From: Flectonema sp. DT1601
Taxonomy: Eukaryota > Euglenozoa > Diplonemea > Diplonemida > Diplonemidae
Assembly (NCBI GenBank): GCA_964019425.1
Contig: OZ025866.1
Span: forward strand, 248,001-312,000
Direction of reading: 5' to 3'
DNA length: 64,000 bases
The translations under genes were made by a program, and so were the position numbers. Shown here piece by piece: positions 30,757 through 41,032 of this stretch. Every line of letters starts with the position of its first letter. Positions within the stretch are counted from its first letter, which is position 1. The notes below the pieces were generated by a model. It was not told the origin of the DNA. It made no database searches and saw nothing but the letters and a program-made list of their open reading frames with translations.

Positions 30757-32361
30757 ATGACTTCTGAAGGAGATGACGGGTTCACAATTCTAGCAGCAGC
30801 TGAGCTTTACGGCAGTAAAGTTAACTTAGAATTAGATTTTCCATATCACCCATCAATCTCAGAGGTGAGAACAACGATAGTTCAAATATTCGGAATGGAA
30901 AGAGCAGTTAAGAGACCTGAGGGTTCACCATCTGTTCCATTCGCAGTATCAAAATTACAAATTTACAGCGATGATGGTTTCTGGGCTGATCTTCAAAACG
31001 CTGCACAACTTCACAGTTGGTGTCAATTATACGCTTTTCAAGAAGAAAGTGAATGGCACAGTGAGGGATGCAGTGAAATTCCTCCGCCTCAGAAACCAAT
31101 GCAAGCGGCGCTACCAGATACAGCTGATGTGAATGAGAAAATAAAAATAATTTTTGAAGAACTGGACGTATCAAATGCCGGTGGGATCGGAACAGATGAA
31201 CTAAAACGAGGCTGTAAAACTCTTGGTATTAACTTCACGACGGATTCCCTGGCGAGAATTCACAGCATGGCTGACAAAGACGGAGACGGACTACTAAACT
31301 TTTTGGAGTTCAAAGAATTTTGCTGCGACTACTCTACCCTAGCTGATTGCATGTATTACCGAACACGTGATTTTTGGGATGAATTTAGAAGAAAACAAGA
31401 AATTCAAAATTCACAAGGACTGCTTGCACACTATCAATCAAACCATCAACAATCAAAATTAGAAATTACCCAACGTCAAGAAGATTTGAACAGGATTGAA
31501 AGAAAAATTTCAGCTTTAGAGGAAATGGAAATCGCAAAAATCCGAAACAGAGAATCGTCACTACTGGTTGAAGTTCAAAATGTTCAAACTGCGATGAGAT
31601 CGTCTGAAGAAGAGATAAAAGATTGCCAACAAGACATTCACATTCAAAGAGATAAAGTAAGCAGCATTGAATCACAACATCATGAAATTAGACAACAACT
31701 ATCCCATTGTAAAGATAAAATAAATATTCAAAAATCAGATTTCACAACTCAACAAGAAATGCATTCTCAACTACTTCAGTCAGTTGAAGAGAGCCAACGT
31801 GAGTTAGATCGAATGAGTAGACATTTGAATGCATCTGAAGTAGAATACGAGACGGTAGTATCAAAGAATGCGAATATCGATCAAACACTAAATCAACACA
31901 TCGACAAACTCCAATCAATGTCTTCTTATTTGGAGAGTAAAGAAGTTCACAGAGAACAACTGACGGAGGATGTCACTGCAATTGAACAACTCCTCCTCGA
32001 TGAACAATCAAAGCTATCAGGTTTGGTTAGAGTAAGACAAGAACTCGATCGAGAGTTGAAATCAGCATCAGAAACACACACCACATCAACAGCTGCTGCT
32101 GACGACTTGGCTTCGAAGGTAAGTTCTCAAAGAGAGTTATTAGCTCAACTAAATCAAGAATACTTAAATTACACTTCCCAACGTAGATCAGTCGAAGCCG
32201 AAGAACAACCGATGCTTGACGAGGAGTTGAAATTAAAAGAAGAACGCGATAGTCTCTTCATGAGAGAATCTAAACTAAGGGAAGATGCAACAGGGTACTT
32301 TAAATCATCAAAACGAATCACCCGAAGACGATCTACAGAGCCATGGAAGATGTATCCATGA
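30757..32361 (+). CDS. BILBO1-like EF-hand coiled-coil protein
   Basis: 534 residues. An N-terminal globular domain (about 8-96: KVNLELDFPYHPSISEVR, RRP-type RPEGSPSVPF, KLQIYSDD, WCQLYAFQ) is followed by EWHSEGCSEIPPP. A degenerate EF-hand follows (loop 137-148, DVSNAGGIGTDE), then a canonical one (173-184, DKDGDGLLNFLE), then a coiled coil from about 210 to 515 and a basic tail (KRITRRRSTEPWK). This order of ubiquitin-like fold, two EF-hands and long coiled coil, together with the N-terminal motif pattern, matches trypanosome BILBO1 as I recall it. BILBO1 is the scaffold of the flagellar pocket collar. A role at the flagellum base is inferred. No introns in the CDS. Confidence 0.7.
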   Translation: MTSEGDDGFTILAAAELYGSKVNLELDFPYHPSISEVRTTIVQIFGMERAVKRPEGSPSVPFAVSKLQIYSDDGFWADLQNAAQLHSWCQLYAFQEESEWHSEGCSEIPPPQKPMQAALPDTADVNEKIKIIFEELDVSNAGGIGTDELKRGCKTLGINFTTDSLARIHSMADKDGDGLLNFLEFKEFCCDYSTLADCMYYRTRDFWDEFRRKQEIQNSQGLLAHYQSNHQQSKLEITQRQEDLNRIERKISALEEMEIAKIRNRESSLLVEVQNVQTAMRSSEEEIKDCQQDIHIQRDKVSSIESQHHEIRQQLSHCKDKINIQKSDFTTQQEMHSQLLQSVEESQRELDRMSRHLNASEVEYETVVSKNANIDQTLNQHIDKLQSMSSYLESKEVHREQLTEDVTAIEQLLLDEQSKLSGLVRVRQELDRELKSASETHTTSTAAADDLASKVSSQRELLAQLNQEYLNYTSQRRSVEAEEQPMLDEELKLKEERDSLFMRESKLREDATGYFKSSKRITRRRSTEPWKMYP

Positions 32362-32487
32362 AAATAAATCAACCTGATAGATTTTGTTTACTTACCATCC
32401 TTTTTTTTTTTTTTTTTTTTAGATTGAAAGCCCATATTTCTTATTATTTTTCCCCATGGAATAAAAGGCGAAATCTGAATGATGATG

Positions 32488-32518
<31 letters not shown>

Positions 32519-32662
32519 GTAATAAAAATAATCCTTTAGAAAATTATAGATTAGTTAGCGCGTAGCATGTCGTTGGTTTCCATTTTTTTTTTTTTTTTTG
32601 CTCCCCTTAAAAAACTACCCTTCTTTTCATTCAGCAAATAAAAAAACAACAAAAAAAACAAA

Positions 32663-33352
32663 ATGTGTTCCAGCACTAACAAATGCATGATGATAACGGT
32701 TTTGGTTTTGGTAATTTTAGTTTTTATAATAAACTTTGTCATAGTAGCAGTTCCTGTTTACCACTACGACAGACCTGATAGAGTGGTAGTCGGGTCTACA
32801 GGTATTTTTTCAGCCTTGATAAGCACATCTACCCCTAAGAAGGTTTACGTTGGATTCTTCGGATCGAGAATCGAGTACGATGTGGGTAGTACGAACCTCG
32901 ACACTGTTGATCTGTGGAAGAAGTTATACCCAAATGGATGCAGCCTATCTGATATGGAAGACATGACTAGGGCTCTTCAGGGATTTTGGTGTATTTTACA
33001 GATTTTCGTATTGGTTTTATTGGTATTCACGAGTGTGAAAGTTTGCTGCAAACAAGATTTCAGCCACTGGTGGGTGTTCTCTGCGAATATCATCGTTTTG
33101 GTCTCAATCATAATTGTATCTGGGATCATGGGTCATCAGTTTAATTATGAATTTTGCGGCAGTAGATCAATCAACGACAGCGGATTCGATCTTTCAGCGG
33201 CATCGTTCTTTTTATTTGTGAATGCTATTATGTTGTTTGTCAGTCAGATTCTAGCTTGCTTGGCTTCTTTCTGCTACCGTGCGGGAGAGGATGCTGAACC
33301 TGAAGTTGTCGTCGTTCACCATCATTACAATCAACCTGATGTTGGATATTAG
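32663..33352 (+). CDS. Amastin-like tetraspan protein A
   Basis: 229 residues with four spans: about 9-32, 106-128, 137-158 and 177-204. A ~70-residue first extracellular loop (33-103) holds YVGFFGSRIEYDVGS and one Cys (93), a short second loop has NYEFCGSRSIND, and the cytosolic tail is VVVVHHHYNQPDVGY. Topology, size and the ALQGFW / FDLSAASFFLF patterns at spans 2 and 4 recall amastin surface proteins of kinetoplastids, and more loosely claudin-type tetraspans. The homology is unproven. Gene B shares stretches of identical DNA. The ATG follows a poly-A leader. Confidence 0.6.
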   Translation: MCSSTNKCMMITVLVLVILVFIINFVIVAVPVYHYDRPDRVVVGSTGIFSALISTSTPKKVYVGFFGSRIEYDVGSTNLDTVDLWKKLYPNGCSLSDMEDMTRALQGFWCILQIFVLVLLVFTSVKVCCKQDFSHWWVFSANIIVLVSIIIVSGIMGHQFNYEFCGSRSINDSGFDLSAASFFLFVNAIMLFVSQILACLASFCYRAGEDAEPEVVVVHHHYNQPDVGY

Positions 33353-34534
33353 TATTCAAAAAAAAAAAAAAAAAAAAAAAAAAATATTGATAATCTCTTT
33401 TGTTTCCCTCAATGAAGAGGTACATGAATTACTCTCGAAAACAAAAAAAAATCGAACATAATACATTTTCCCCCGATGAATTCGTTTTCACTTGTGAATC
33501 TTTTCACTTATGGGGAATATAAATTTTTTTTTTTGCATCTCGATTGCGAAAAAAAAAAAAAAAAAGAAAATTTGTTCAAAAAACAAGAAGAAGTCCTTAC
33601 TGTTGATTGTAGATGAACGTTTTTTTTATTTTTTTTTTTTTTATAGTATTGTTAGTTTTTAGGAGAGAGTCTCAATAAAAAACCTTAACATCACATCTCT
33701 CTTTTCTTCTCTTATATAGTCAAAAAAAAAAAAAAAAAAATTGATTAGTCTAGAATGAGAGGGTAACGAAAAAAAAATTTTTTTAGAAAAAAAAAAAAAA
33801 GTATGAAATGAAAGAACCTTTCCCAAAAATTTTATTTTTTTGTACCTTTGCAAGGCTAAGTTAAATTAACATCACCCTTAGTCACTGTATCTAATTATCG
33901 TTATGTAGTTAATGAATGATATGATACATTTGTATTTTTGGTAGTTAACCCCCCTCCAAAGTACCTTGCAAGAGGGTACTTTACGGGGACGATTTTTAAC
34001 ACAATTTCTCCCTTAGAAACTCAAGAAGAAAAACACCCCTCAGATGTCCGGTCTTTCTCTTATACAATTTTTAAGAGCCGTATGTTTGTTCTCCCCCCAA
34101 CCCTGCTCTCTTTAGAAATATTTAACGGAGTTGAGTTACCAGCCTAAGTTTGGACCCCCCCCTTCAAAATTTCAGAATGAAAAATGAAATAAAAAAAAAA
34201 AACAAAACAACTGGCTGCAGGTTGATTTCCACTTAAATAGCCCTCCAAAAGTTATACTCCCTTTTAAATTCTAATTTGGATTCGAAAGTTTTTTTTTTTT
34301 TTTTTTTAAGTCAGTGTTAAACTTCTTCCAGAATAAGAAAAAAAAAAAAAAAAAACACGTTCACAAATTATGTAGACGGTTGGTATCACAGACATCGACT
34401 GAAAAGGATTTACTGTAGTTAATTAATGGTATTTTTTTTTTGTTTTTTGTTTGTTTTTTTTCATATTATTTTTTTTTTTTTTTTTACAGCAAAAACTTTT
34501 GTCCTCGTTTTTCTTTTTCTAACAAGTCAAAACA
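33353..34534. other. Intergenic with a dispersed C-run repeat
   Basis: A/T tracts and the C-run repeat copy at 33853-33957. An acceptor-like T tract ending TTTACAG (34489) lies 45 nt before the next ATG. No gene seen. Confidence 0.55.
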
Positions 34535-35218
34535 ATGTGTTCACACAGATGTCTAATGATAACTGTTTTAGTGATGGTGGTCCTGATCTTTGCTCTTAAC
34601 TTCGTAGTTGCAACTGTTCCTGCCTACTATTACGATAGGCCTTCTACTACGACAAGTACTTCCACGACGAATCCATTTGCTGCTTTGGTTAACGCAGCTG
34701 TTAGTGCTGCTGCTCCTAAGAAGATTTACGTTGGATTCTTCGGATCGAGAATCGAGTACGATGTGGGTAGCAGAAACCTCGACACTATTGATCTTTGGAA
34801 GGTTATCTACCCGACCGGATGCAGTGTTTCGGATATGGAGGACAAGACAAAAGCTCTTCAGGGATTTTGGATTATTTCACAGATCTCTACGTTGGTGCTT
34901 TTGATCTTCGTTAGTATTAAGGTGTGTTGCAAGAAAGATTTCAGCCATTGGTGGATCTTTGCTGCCAACATCTTCGTATTCGCTAGCATTGTTATCGTCT
35001 CCGGTATTATTGGTCATCAGTTTAATTATGAATTGTGTGGGAACAGATCAATCAACGATAACGGTTTTGATCTTTCCGTCGCTGCATTCTTTTTGTTTGT
35101 CAATGCCGTGTTATTGTTCGGAAGTCAAGTGTTCGCTTGCTTGGCCTCATGCTGCTACAAAGAGGATGTTGAACCTGAGATTGTTGTGGTTCACCATCAA
35201 CCGGACTCCGCAGTTTAA
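34535..35218 (+). CDS. Amastin-like tetraspan protein B
   Basis: 227 residues with the same four-span layout as A (CLMITVLVMVVLIF... WIISQISTLVLLIF... WWIFAANIFVFASIVIV... AAFFLFVNAVLLFG). The first loop carries a Thr/Ser and Ala-rich insert (STTTSTSTTNPFAALV). The block encoding YVGFFGSRIEYDVGS is identical to A at the DNA level over more than 40 nt, while neighbouring DNA is diverged, pointing to local conversion. It ends EIVVVHHQPDSAV. Surface location is inferred. Confidence 0.6.
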   Translation: MCSHRCLMITVLVMVVLIFALNFVVATVPAYYYDRPSTTTSTSTTNPFAALVNAAVSAAAPKKIYVGFFGSRIEYDVGSRNLDTIDLWKVIYPTGCSVSDMEDKTKALQGFWIISQISTLVLLIFVSIKVCCKKDFSHWWIFAANIFVFASIVIVSGIIGHQFNYELCGNRSINDNGFDLSVAAFFLFVNAVLLFGSQVFACLASCCYKEDVEPEIVVVHHQPDSAV

Positions 35219-35285
35219 AATCTCTCCATTAGTAAGTAGTAACAACAACGAAAAAAAATAGGGAAAGGAAAGAAAAAAAAACAAC

Positions 35286-35316
<31 letters not shown>

Positions 35317-36009
35317 TTCTTCATTGAGTCCTGCTTCCTGTCTGACGATCAATTTATCTGTCTCGAACGTTTTTATCTCGAGACGTAAAAAGAATAGGGG
35401 GGCTCTCGGCACGTTTCCTAGGCGAGTATTCTCACACTTGAAACTGACTTGTTTCTTGTTGCGTACTGCTGGTTAGTTGTGCAGAGACTTTTCTATGAAG
35501 GCAATCCGTCCCAAAAAAAAAAAAAAAAAAAAAAAAAAACCATTAGAAGTAAAAGCAGTTACATCCCTTCGCGCAACCGATACTCGAAATAGGTGCTTGA
35601 CGGGATTTTCTCCTCCTCCTCCTCCTCCTCCTCCTCTTTTTTTTTCTTCTTTTCTTTTCTTTTTTTTTTTTTGTCAAAGGAAAAAAAGCAATGAACGTAA
35701 GTCGATTTAGGTTTGTGTGAAGCTTGCACGAACAAAAAATCGACTTTCTTGTTTTAACGCCTGGAGCATCTCCGTTTGTTGTGTGGGGAAGAACAAATTG
35801 GGGATACCCAAAAAAAAAAAAAAAAAAAAAAAGGGGAAAAAAAAAAAAAAAAAGGGGCTATGAATTATTTTCAAGCTGTTTTTTTTTTCGTTCAATTTAG
35901 TGGAAGGCAAATTACTTGAAATTTATTTCAAGTTACTCTTTCCTGATCAAGTCATCTCCTCCCTCCTCTCTTCCCCAGGGTTCTATTATTCATCAACGAA
36001 ATTACCGCT

Positions 36010-36047
<38 letters not shown>

Positions 36048-37256
36048 TCTTTGATACGGTTAAAAGGTTTGTTGCTCAACGGTTCATCAATACGTGGCAT
36101 TGCTATTGGTTGCCCCCTTCTTTTCCAAAACATAAAATTCATTTTTTGTTTTATTTTTATTTATTTATTTATTTTTTTTTTTTGAGCAACATTTTTTTAA
36201 TGGTTCCTATCCTCATTTGTAGATCCTTTTTACCTCTGATTTATAAGAATTAGCAAAAAAAACTTTAAAAAAAAAGAAGAAAAGAAGAGAACAAAAAAAA
36301 AAGAAAAGGGTAAACGAAACTTTTATTTTATAAATATTAATAATAATAATAATAACTTGCAAAAGGTCGCCTGTATCCAATTACAGGTATGCATGTTGTC
36401 ACCTCCCGCAAAGGATGGCCGATAATGTGCAGCCCTTTCCTTCTTGATTTTGAACTTTTTTTTAAAAAAAAAAAGAAAAAAAAGAACAAATAGTAATGTG
36501 ATTATGTTTAATTAAAAACGATTCAACCTTTTGAAAGATTGATAATTATTTTCACCCCCCTCATATGATGACCTAGTCAAGCAGTCTCCCCCCCCCTCAT
36601 CTTACTGAATGACAACACGGAAAAAGAGATGTGTATGCAGCTAAGTTAGAAACATTTATTATAATGTAAAATATTTACGTCAATCGCAGAGTGTATACCT
36701 ACACTAACATTACCTTTAGTCAACTGTATCTCAGAACTAATGTTAAATTATCGTTATGTTGTTTATGATACAAAACATTTGTATTTTACGTACAAACTCG
36801 AACAGTTAACCCCCCTCATCTTAGTTAGAAACATCATGGGGCGTTCAACCTGTAGTACGTGGCCCCCGAATCCCCATATTCGACAGCACATATGGGATTT
36901 TTTATCGATACCAACTGTTGATTTCTTTTATTGCAACCAGGTTTGGCCGAACCCCTATTCTCGTTTTTGCTAGTTTCAAGTTGCTTTCCATTTAATATTA
37001 GTATCAAGTTACCCCCCCTCATCTTAGTTAGAAACATTTATTATAATATGCAGTAGTTAACCCTGGTACAATACAGATATTTATTCCCCATCTTGAGTAG
37101 AACTACCGAATTGGACAACGAATTCTGGATACTCATACAAACATGTACAGACGTAATGTCCTTTTTTTAATTTTTTTTTTCCCCCCTTCCAGTTTAACCT
37201 TAATACTTATATTAGGATTGGCGCTGTCTTCTCAAGTTTTGAAGTTCTCCATCGAC
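35219..37256. other. 2-kb intergenic region, homopolymers and repeats
   Basis: Contains (CCT)n near 35611-35635, a T34-type tract near 36010, (TTTA)n near 36155, and a C-run repeat copy at 36703-36816. There are three copies of TTAGTTAGAAACAT-type sequence (near 36645, 36822 and 37022), each beside a C run. No gene seen. Confidence 0.55.
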
Positions 37257-38180
37257 GTCGATGATTAAAACAGTAAATTGACCTACCTATAACTACCTGA
37301 CTGGACACACAAATCCAGTAATTGATGTACAAAATTTACCCGCGCTTCTGAGAATCTGGTGCTTCGTTTTCTTGGTACTTCTTCTGCTTTTCCTGTTCTT
37401 CGATACTCGTGGTACTCAATCACTAGGATGGTACTTCGGCATTGGGAATCTGCTGTGAACTTTTGTTTTGATCAAAACGCATCTCCCTTCCCACAGGGAT
37501 GTCCTAGAGTCACGTCCTGCACTACCGATAGTCTCGGCGTACTTACACATCTCGAGATGTTTTCAGTGAAGTCATTCAGAAGAGTACTCTGTTTGCTCTT
37601 CTGGTCATCCAATCCATTTATCGTCTCATTTTGATCAACTCTTCAGGTCGATGATTAAAACAGTAAATTGACCTACCTATAACTACCTGACTGGACCCAC
37701 AAATCCAGTAATTGATGTACAAAATTTACCCGCGCTTCTGAGAATCTAGTGCTTCGTTTTCTTGGTACTTCTTCTGCTTTTCCTGTTCTTCGATACTCGT
37801 GGTACTCAATCACTAGGATGGTACTTCGCATTGGGAATCTGCTGTGAACTTTTGTTTTGATCAAAACGCATCTCCCTTCCCACAGGGATGTCCTAGAGTC
37901 ACGTCCTGCACTACCGATAGTCTCGGCGTACTTACACATCTCGAGCTGTTTTCAGTGAAGTCATTCAGAAGAGTACTCTGTTTGCTCTTCTGGTCATCCA
38001 ATCCATTTATCGTCTCATTTTGATCAACTCTCCAAGTCGATGATTAAAACAGTAAATTGACCTACCTATAACTACCTGACTGGACACACAAATCCAGTTA
38101 TTGATGTACAAAATTTACCCGCGCTTCTGAGAATCTAGTGCTTCGTTTTCTTGGTACTTCTTCTGCTTTTCTTGTTCTTC
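37257..38180. repeat. 390-bp tandem repeat, 2.4 copies, ending ~95 bp before a gene
   Basis: Units 37257-37646, 37647-38035 and a partial 38036-38180, each starting GTCGATGATTAAAACAGTAA and nearly identical. The third breaks off within TTCTTGTTCTTC, about 95 bp before the ATG at 38276. The composition is unusually balanced for this intergenic DNA. The unit is not open over its length on either strand in a way that suggests a protein. Confidence 0.9.
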
Positions 38181-38275
38181 ATTAAAACTGAGTTGAGGAA
38201 ACTGAATGTAACTTGCTAGAGTGGTAAAAGAAGAAATTTTCTCCCACAAACAGCTTTTTTCAATAAAATAAGAAC

Positions 38276-39115
38276 ATGGCAGCGAGGCTGTTGTTAGTAT
38301 TACTGTTGGTAGTCGGAAGTACGTCACAGGAGACAACCTGCACTATATCAGGATGTAATTGTACGGATGAGGTAGACATTAAGATGGACGAGTGTACTGA
38401 GATTTCAATGTGTGGTAACAGCTACTTCACTACTCTGTACACTGAATCTATGATTGGTGTCTTTGGAGATGATTCAAAATGTAGTTTTGGTGATGGGATT
38501 ATTTACAATGCGAGCTGTGGATACGCACCTGATGATTATCCATCGGTTGAGGTGTTGAATTGTAGTCATGAGAATCCTCTTACTCATGTTCCAAATACTC
38601 AAGTTCCTGATATCACAATGTCACCCTCGATAACAGACAGCCCTAAGGATGTCGTGACGTGTAGAGTTTCTTCTTGTGACTGTACAGAAAGTTATTTATT
38701 AACTTCTGATACTTGTGGAGTATTTTCATATTGTCAGAAGATGTACAACATTATGTTGTTAGGTGACGCTACTTTGTCGTCGTTTTCAAATGATCGTTGC
38801 TCAGCGGGACAGGAAGTTTGGAATCCAAGTTGTTCACAAAATTTTTCATTACTTCCTTCAGTCGTTATCTCAAACTGTACTTCAGGTCATGGAACTGGTG
38901 TTCCACATTCAATGTCTCCAGGAACGTTAGCTCCGCAACATCACGGTAGCCTAAACCTCGTTGGAATAGTTGTTGGTTCAGCTGCGGGGGCACTTGCGAT
39001 TATTGGTGCGTTGTATTTGTGGAGCAAACGAAGGCTGCCGATGATGCGTGAACCTGCATCGAGACATCTGTTTGATGAGTCAGTTGATCCAAACGGGGTT
39101 GAGATCGTTAATTAA
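38276..39115 (+). CDS. Type I membrane protein with two Cys-rich repeats
   Basis: 279 residues. Signal peptide at about 1-18 (ARLLLVLLLVVGSTSQ). Two ectodomain repeats (about 22-94 and 126-202) share C-x(3-4)-CxCT(D/E), a central CG and SVEVLNCS / SVVISNCT endings, separated by a Ser/Thr/Pro linker. There is a single span near 228-249 (VGIVVGSAAGALAIIGALYLW), then KRR and a short acidic tail. Several NxS/T sequons are present. A surface receptor or adhesin role fits the layout, but no family is recognised. A 390-bp tandem repeat ends just upstream and may contain its control region. Confidence 0.65.
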   Translation: MAARLLLVLLLVVGSTSQETTCTISGCNCTDEVDIKMDECTEISMCGNSYFTTLYTESMIGVFGDDSKCSFGDGIIYNASCGYAPDDYPSVEVLNCSHENPLTHVPNTQVPDITMSPSITDSPKDVVTCRVSSCDCTESYLLTSDTCGVFSYCQKMYNIMLLGDATLSSFSNDRCSAGQEVWNPSCSQNFSLLPSVVISNCTSGHGTGVPHSMSPGTLAPQHHGSLNLVGIVVGSAAGALAIIGALYLWSKRRLPMMREPASRHLFDESVDPNGVEIVN

Positions 39116-39351
39116 TTTTTTTTTTTTTGTCCTTTTTTATTTCCTTCTCTACGTTCACAGTGATAATTCATTTCTTGACTCTCTTGTGAATCAGAATCAA
39201 TTTTTTTTTCTTCTTTTTTTCTTCTTTTTTTTTTTCCAATTTCAGCGACTCTTGTCGAAACAGTTTCACTTTTAACCTGTTGTTTTCCCGCTTCATTTTT
39301 TATAATTTTTTCAATTTATTTTCCAACGTTTTCTGTCAAGATAAAAAAAAT

Positions 39352-39630
39352 ATGAAACTCCTGTCGGACACATTGCTGCCTTTGAACCCAAACGAAAGGT
39401 ACTATTTCCGTCGTTTATTTGTATTCACGCAGCTCCATGTTTTTTCCCTGACTGTTTGTTTTTTATTTATATTGAAAAGCTGTTGGTGTTTTTTTTCTGA
39501 CTCGTTTCTCTCTCTTTACTATTTACCACCATTTTTTTTGTTTGTTTGTTTGTTTGTTCCTGAGCTTTCAACTTTTTCAGCTGTATGGAGAAAAAAAAAA
39601 AAACATTTGGCATTTGGGTTATTAAATTAA
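39352..39630 (+). CDS. Doubtful small hydrophobic ORF
   Basis: 92 codons from an ATG in the A-rich context usual here (AAAAAATATGAAACTC). The first ~20 residues (MKLLSDTLLPLNPNERYYF) look protein-like. The rest is coded by T-rich DNA and becomes Phe/Leu-rich, as intergenic frames do. A donor-like GAAAG|GTACTA at the end of the good part could make it a first exon, but no matching downstream exon was found. Confidence 0.2.
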   Translation: MKLLSDTLLPLNPNERYYFRRLFVFTQLHVFSLTVCFLFILKSCWCFFSDSFLSLYYLPPFFLFVCLFVPELSTFSAVWRKKKKHLAFGLLN

Positions 39631-40222
39631 CCTCTTCTTTGTGTTTTTTTTTTCCCCTTTTTTTTTTTTTCTTTCCCGATGTTTGCAATAAAAAGCCTAG
39701 CTCTGTGGTGTTAATTCGATGCTCAATACGCCATGTGGCAGACTTCTTTATATTACTGGCTTGACTTAGTTTTGTATGGTAACTCGAAGTGGATCCCAAC
39801 TGCGCTAAATTTAAAGGCAATTTATTTATTTCCTTTTTTAGCGTGTATTCACTTCAGAGATTGTTGAAAATCTTTGTTCTTCTTCTTCCCTTGATTTGGA
39901 GGTGCTGTAATGTTTTTTTTGGCAGTCTGTATCACATATGTAAAAAAAAAAAAGTGTGCGTTCTCTTTTTTCTCATTTTTTTTTTTTTTTTTTTTTTTTT
40001 TTTGAACAGATGCCTACAACACATGTACAGAAACTTGTAGTAAATACGTAGCAATCTTACACTACCCCGTCTTGAAACACGGACCAAGGAGTCTAACACG
40101 TGTGCAAGGTTTAGGGTGTCAAACTCATAATCCGCTCACTTTCAACTGAACAGAACAAGTATAAAAAAATTGTTATTATCATTTTTTTTTTCCCCAAAAC
40201 AGTAAAACTTACTTTCAATAAG
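39631..40222. other. Intergenic
   Basis: T tracts and short unremarkable sequence. A pyrimidine-rich tract ending CCCCAAAACAG (40202) lies 20 nt before the next ATG. Confidence 0.45.
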
Positions 40223-41032
40223 ATGAAGTTATCACCCTGTCTGAAAGTAACGAACTTATTGTTTGCGATGAGCTCATCGGTGTTGCTAATGACCATAGCT
40301 GCTGTTCCCCTGTTTCACTATCACGAACCAACGCGTACTACGGTAGCAGGGCAGGTAGTCACGACACCCCTTGGTGCATCAAATTATAAAATTTGGATTG
40401 GATTGTACGACTCAACCATTTATCACAGAACACTTGGACGTTCTGAAACAGAAACAAACGACTACTGGAAAGACCAATTCAGAACTTGTGCAGACAGTGA
40501 GATGGTATCAACTACCAAAGCAATGCAAGCATTCTGGATTGCCAGTGTGATTAGTTCTGTGTTGCTTGTTGGATTGTTTTCAACTCAGTGGTGTTGCAAT
40601 CCAATAAAACAAATATACGTTTTTGCGATGCAACTTGTTACTATTATTTGTGTAGTAGTCGCATCAGCTTGTGCTGGATATTTATACAGTCATAACTTCT
40701 GCCCGAGTGCTGCTGGAAACGTTCTCAGGGATCTTGATGGATTGGGGTTCGATTTGTCAACTGGGGCTTTCTTCTTATTTACGGCAGAAGTTCTTTTGTT
40801 CTTCACAACTATTCTCACCTGTTGTTTAACATTTTGCATTTCGAAGGAAGAACCTAAAGATACTGAACCAGAGGATCGTGAGATGGACGGGGCTGTTTAT
40901 CCACAATCAAACAGCTACCCTCAACAACAGTACAGTGGCTCTCAACAGCAGTACAGTGGCTCTCAACAGCAGTACAGTGGCTCTCCACCACAGTACAGTC
41001 AGCAGTACAGCAATCAAGATGAACGGTACTAA
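40223..41032 (+). CDS. Amastin-like tetraspan protein C with a Gln/Tyr-rich tail
   Basis: 269 residues with spans at about 10-30, 101-120, 131-154 and 178-205. It has the same overall layout as A and B, including a large first loop (IWIGLYDSTIYHRTLG), an AMQAFWIAS start to span 2 and a GFDLSTGAFFLF start to span 4, but the DNA is diverged. The cytosolic tail is longer: acidic (DTEPEDREMDG), then tandem seven-residue repeats of the QQYSGSQ type, coded by a 21-bp minisatellite at about 40921-40990. A type I protein gene lies between it and B, so the family is clustered but not strictly adjacent. Confidence 0.6.
   Translation: MKLSPCLKVTNLLFAMSSSVLLMTIAAVPLFHYHEPTRTTVAGQVVTTPLGASNYKIWIGLYDSTIYHRTLGRSETETNDYWKDQFRTCADSEMVSTTKAMQAFWIASVISSVLLVGLFSTQWCCNPIKQIYVFAMQLVTIICVVVASACAGYLYSHNFCPSAAGNVLRDLDGLGFDLSTGAFFLFTAEVLLFFTTILTCCLTFCISKEEPKDTEPEDREMDGAVYPQSNSYPQQQYSGSQQQYSGSQQQYSGSPPQYSQQYSNQDERY

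Noticed and set aside
35900-36253. Phe-rich ORFs over T tracts in intergenic regions
   Set aside because: Translation of homopolymers; typical of all intergenic DNA in this window.
36645-37045. Repeats of TTAGTTAGAAACAT beside C runs as a CRISPR-like array
   Set aside because: Eukaryotic context, irregular spacing and only three copies; listed only as part of intergenic repeats.
37359-37939. ORFs on both strands in the 390-bp tandem repeat
   Set aside because: They repeat with the unit, have low-quality starts and are broken by unit boundaries; no domain seen.
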